From an uncultured Lysobacteraceae bacterium (GTDB taxonomy: Bacteria; Pseudomonadota; Gammaproteobacteria; Xanthomonadales; Rhodanobacteraceae), in assembly GCA_946480705.1 (NCBI GenBank), contig CAMLLF010000224.1, positions 1 through 6,757 of the forward strand: DNA of 6,757 nucleotides. Reading direction: 5' to 3'. Position numbers and translations under genes: made by a program. Positions 6,195 through 6,757 of the stretch are shown here, piece after piece (the stretch's first letter is position 1; each line of letters starts with the position of its first letter). The notes below the pieces were generated by a model, which saw nothing but the letters and a program-made list of their open reading frames with translations, had not been told where the DNA came from and did not search any database.

Positions 6195-6208
6195 TTGATC
6201 CGGATCAA
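6195..6208. promoter_or_regulatory. FNR/ANR-type binding site upstream of ompW
   Basis: TTGATCCGGATCAA matches the FNR/ANR consensus TTGAT-N4-ATCAA at all ten fixed positions, and the four-base centre is also self-complementary. FNR-family regulators sense oxygen through an iron-sulfur cluster. The site lies 65 bases upstream of the ompW start codon and a weak -10 follows at the class II distance. It is about 145 bases from the tex start and upstream of that gene's own candidate promoter, so ompW is the likelier target. In E. coli and Salmonella ompW is a known FNR-responsive gene. Confidence 0.75.
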
Positions 6209-6285
6209 ACCGCGCGCTGTGTCACTGCTTGCGCGCCGATCCTGTGGTCGTTCCTGCGGGCGATGGCGAAGCCGCGGCGTGCGCC

Positions 6286-6293
6286 GATAAACT
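6286..6293 (+). promoter_or_regulatory. Possible -10 region of tex
   Basis: GATAAACT contains two overlapping four-of-six matches to the -10 consensus (GATAAA and TAAACT). It would start transcription near 6298, leaving a leader of about 49 bases, mostly G and C. The -35 region is unconvincing. It is the only AT-rich patch close to the gene start. Confidence 0.35.
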
Positions 6294-6346
6294 AGCCGGC
6301 CCCGGCGCCGCGCCAGCGTCGCCGCCGAACGAGAAGACCAGGTTTC

Positions 6347-6757
6347 ATGCTTACGATCGAACAGAAAATCGCCGAGGAAATCGTCGCCAAGCCGGCCCAG
6401 GTGCGCGCGGCCATCGAACTGCTGGACGGCGGCGCGACCGTGCCGTTCATCGCGCGCTACCGCAAGGAAGTCACCGGCGGACTCGACGACACGCAGTTGC
6501 GCAACCTCGAAGAACGCCTGCGCTATCTGCGCGAACTCGAAGAGCGCCGCGCGGCGATCCTCGCGAGCGTTGCCGAGCAGGGCAAGCTCGGCGACGAGTT
6601 GAAAAAGGAAATTCTGGAAGCCGATACCAAGGCGCGCCTCGAAGACCTGTATCTGCCCTACAAACCCAAGCGCCGCACCAAGGCGCAGATCGCGCGCGAA
6701 GCCGGCCTGCAGCCGCTCGCCGACGGCCTGCGCGAAGACCCGACGCGCAGGCCCGAG
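6347..6757 (+). CDS. tex: RNA-binding transcriptional accessory protein Tex (3' end missing)
   Basis: Tex (YhgF) is a conserved cytoplasmic nucleic-acid-binding protein related to eukaryotic Spt6; it is tied to transcription and, in several pathogens, to toxin expression and fitness. Only the first 137 codons are in the window, out of a family length of roughly 770-790. They cover the N-terminal helical region. [38 protein letters not shown] and [19 protein letters not shown] are near-identical to E. coli YhgF. The later YqgF-like, helix-hairpin-helix and C-terminal S1 domains lie beyond the right edge. ATG 6347 matches the family N-terminus. The ribosome site is modest (CAGG at 6339-6342 or GAGAAG at 6331-6336). 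It is divergent from ompW, with 210 bases between the two starts. Confidence 0.96.
   Translation, partial: MLTIEQKIAEEIVAKPAQVRAAIELLDGGATVPFIARYRKEVTGGLDDTQLRNLEERLRYLRELEERRAAILASVAEQGKLGDELKKEILEADTKARLEDLYLPYKPKRRTKAQIAREAGLQPLADGLREDPTRRPE

Noticed and set aside
3806..6295. An 829-codon open frame on the plus strand running through mnmG and across ompW.
   Set aside because: It is a frame-shifted shadow, extremely Arg-rich, that ignores the boundaries of two real genes. Length alone is not evidence at this base composition.

Overview
The window looks like ordinary chromosome from a high-GC gammaproteobacterium. The four recognisable proteins (PepN, MnmG, OmpW, Tex) are all close to their enterobacterial relatives as I recall them. 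The strong G/C third-position bias, the TAGAAT-type -10 box before mnmG, and the absence of rsmG after mnmG would fit the Xanthomonadales (Xanthomonas/Lysobacter/Rhodanobacter side). That placement is an inference and was not tested by any search. There are no mobile elements, CRISPR arrays, tRNA or rRNA genes.

Layout. 1-1766 (+): C-terminal two thirds of the aminopeptidase N gene pepN, cut by the left edge. 1767-1842: a short gap with a perfect 10-bp palindrome and a possible promoter. 1843-2697 (+): a predicted lipoprotein of unknown function, very rich in Tyr, Trp and Gly, with a disordered Arg/Pro/Gly tail. 2707-2730: an intrinsic terminator reading leftwards. It closes a small 66-codon gene on the minus strand (2777-2977) that faces the lipoprotein gene. 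2978-3566: 589 bases without a protein gene. Its right half is unusually structured, with three tandem inverted repeats, the leftmost a near-textbook minus-strand terminator. This is the best candidate here for an undescribed element, namely a minus-strand small RNA of about 220 nt. 3567-5441 (+): complete mnmG (tRNA wobble-uridine modification). 5470-5494: a GC hairpin between convergent genes. 5522-6136 (-): an OmpW-family outer-membrane protein. 6195-6208: a perfect FNR/ANR-type palindrome placed as expected for an oxygen-responsive promoter of ompW. 6347-6757 (+): the first 137 codons of tex, cut by the right edge.

The genes do not form an obvious operon. They are mostly single-gene units with their own signals: peptide turnover (PepN), tRNA modification (MnmG), envelope (lipoprotein, OmpW) and an RNA-binding transcription-associated factor (Tex). 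The regulatory content is the most informative part: oxygen control of ompW, a repeated CTGACGT motif in two separate gaps, and the structured RNA-like region upstream of mnmG.
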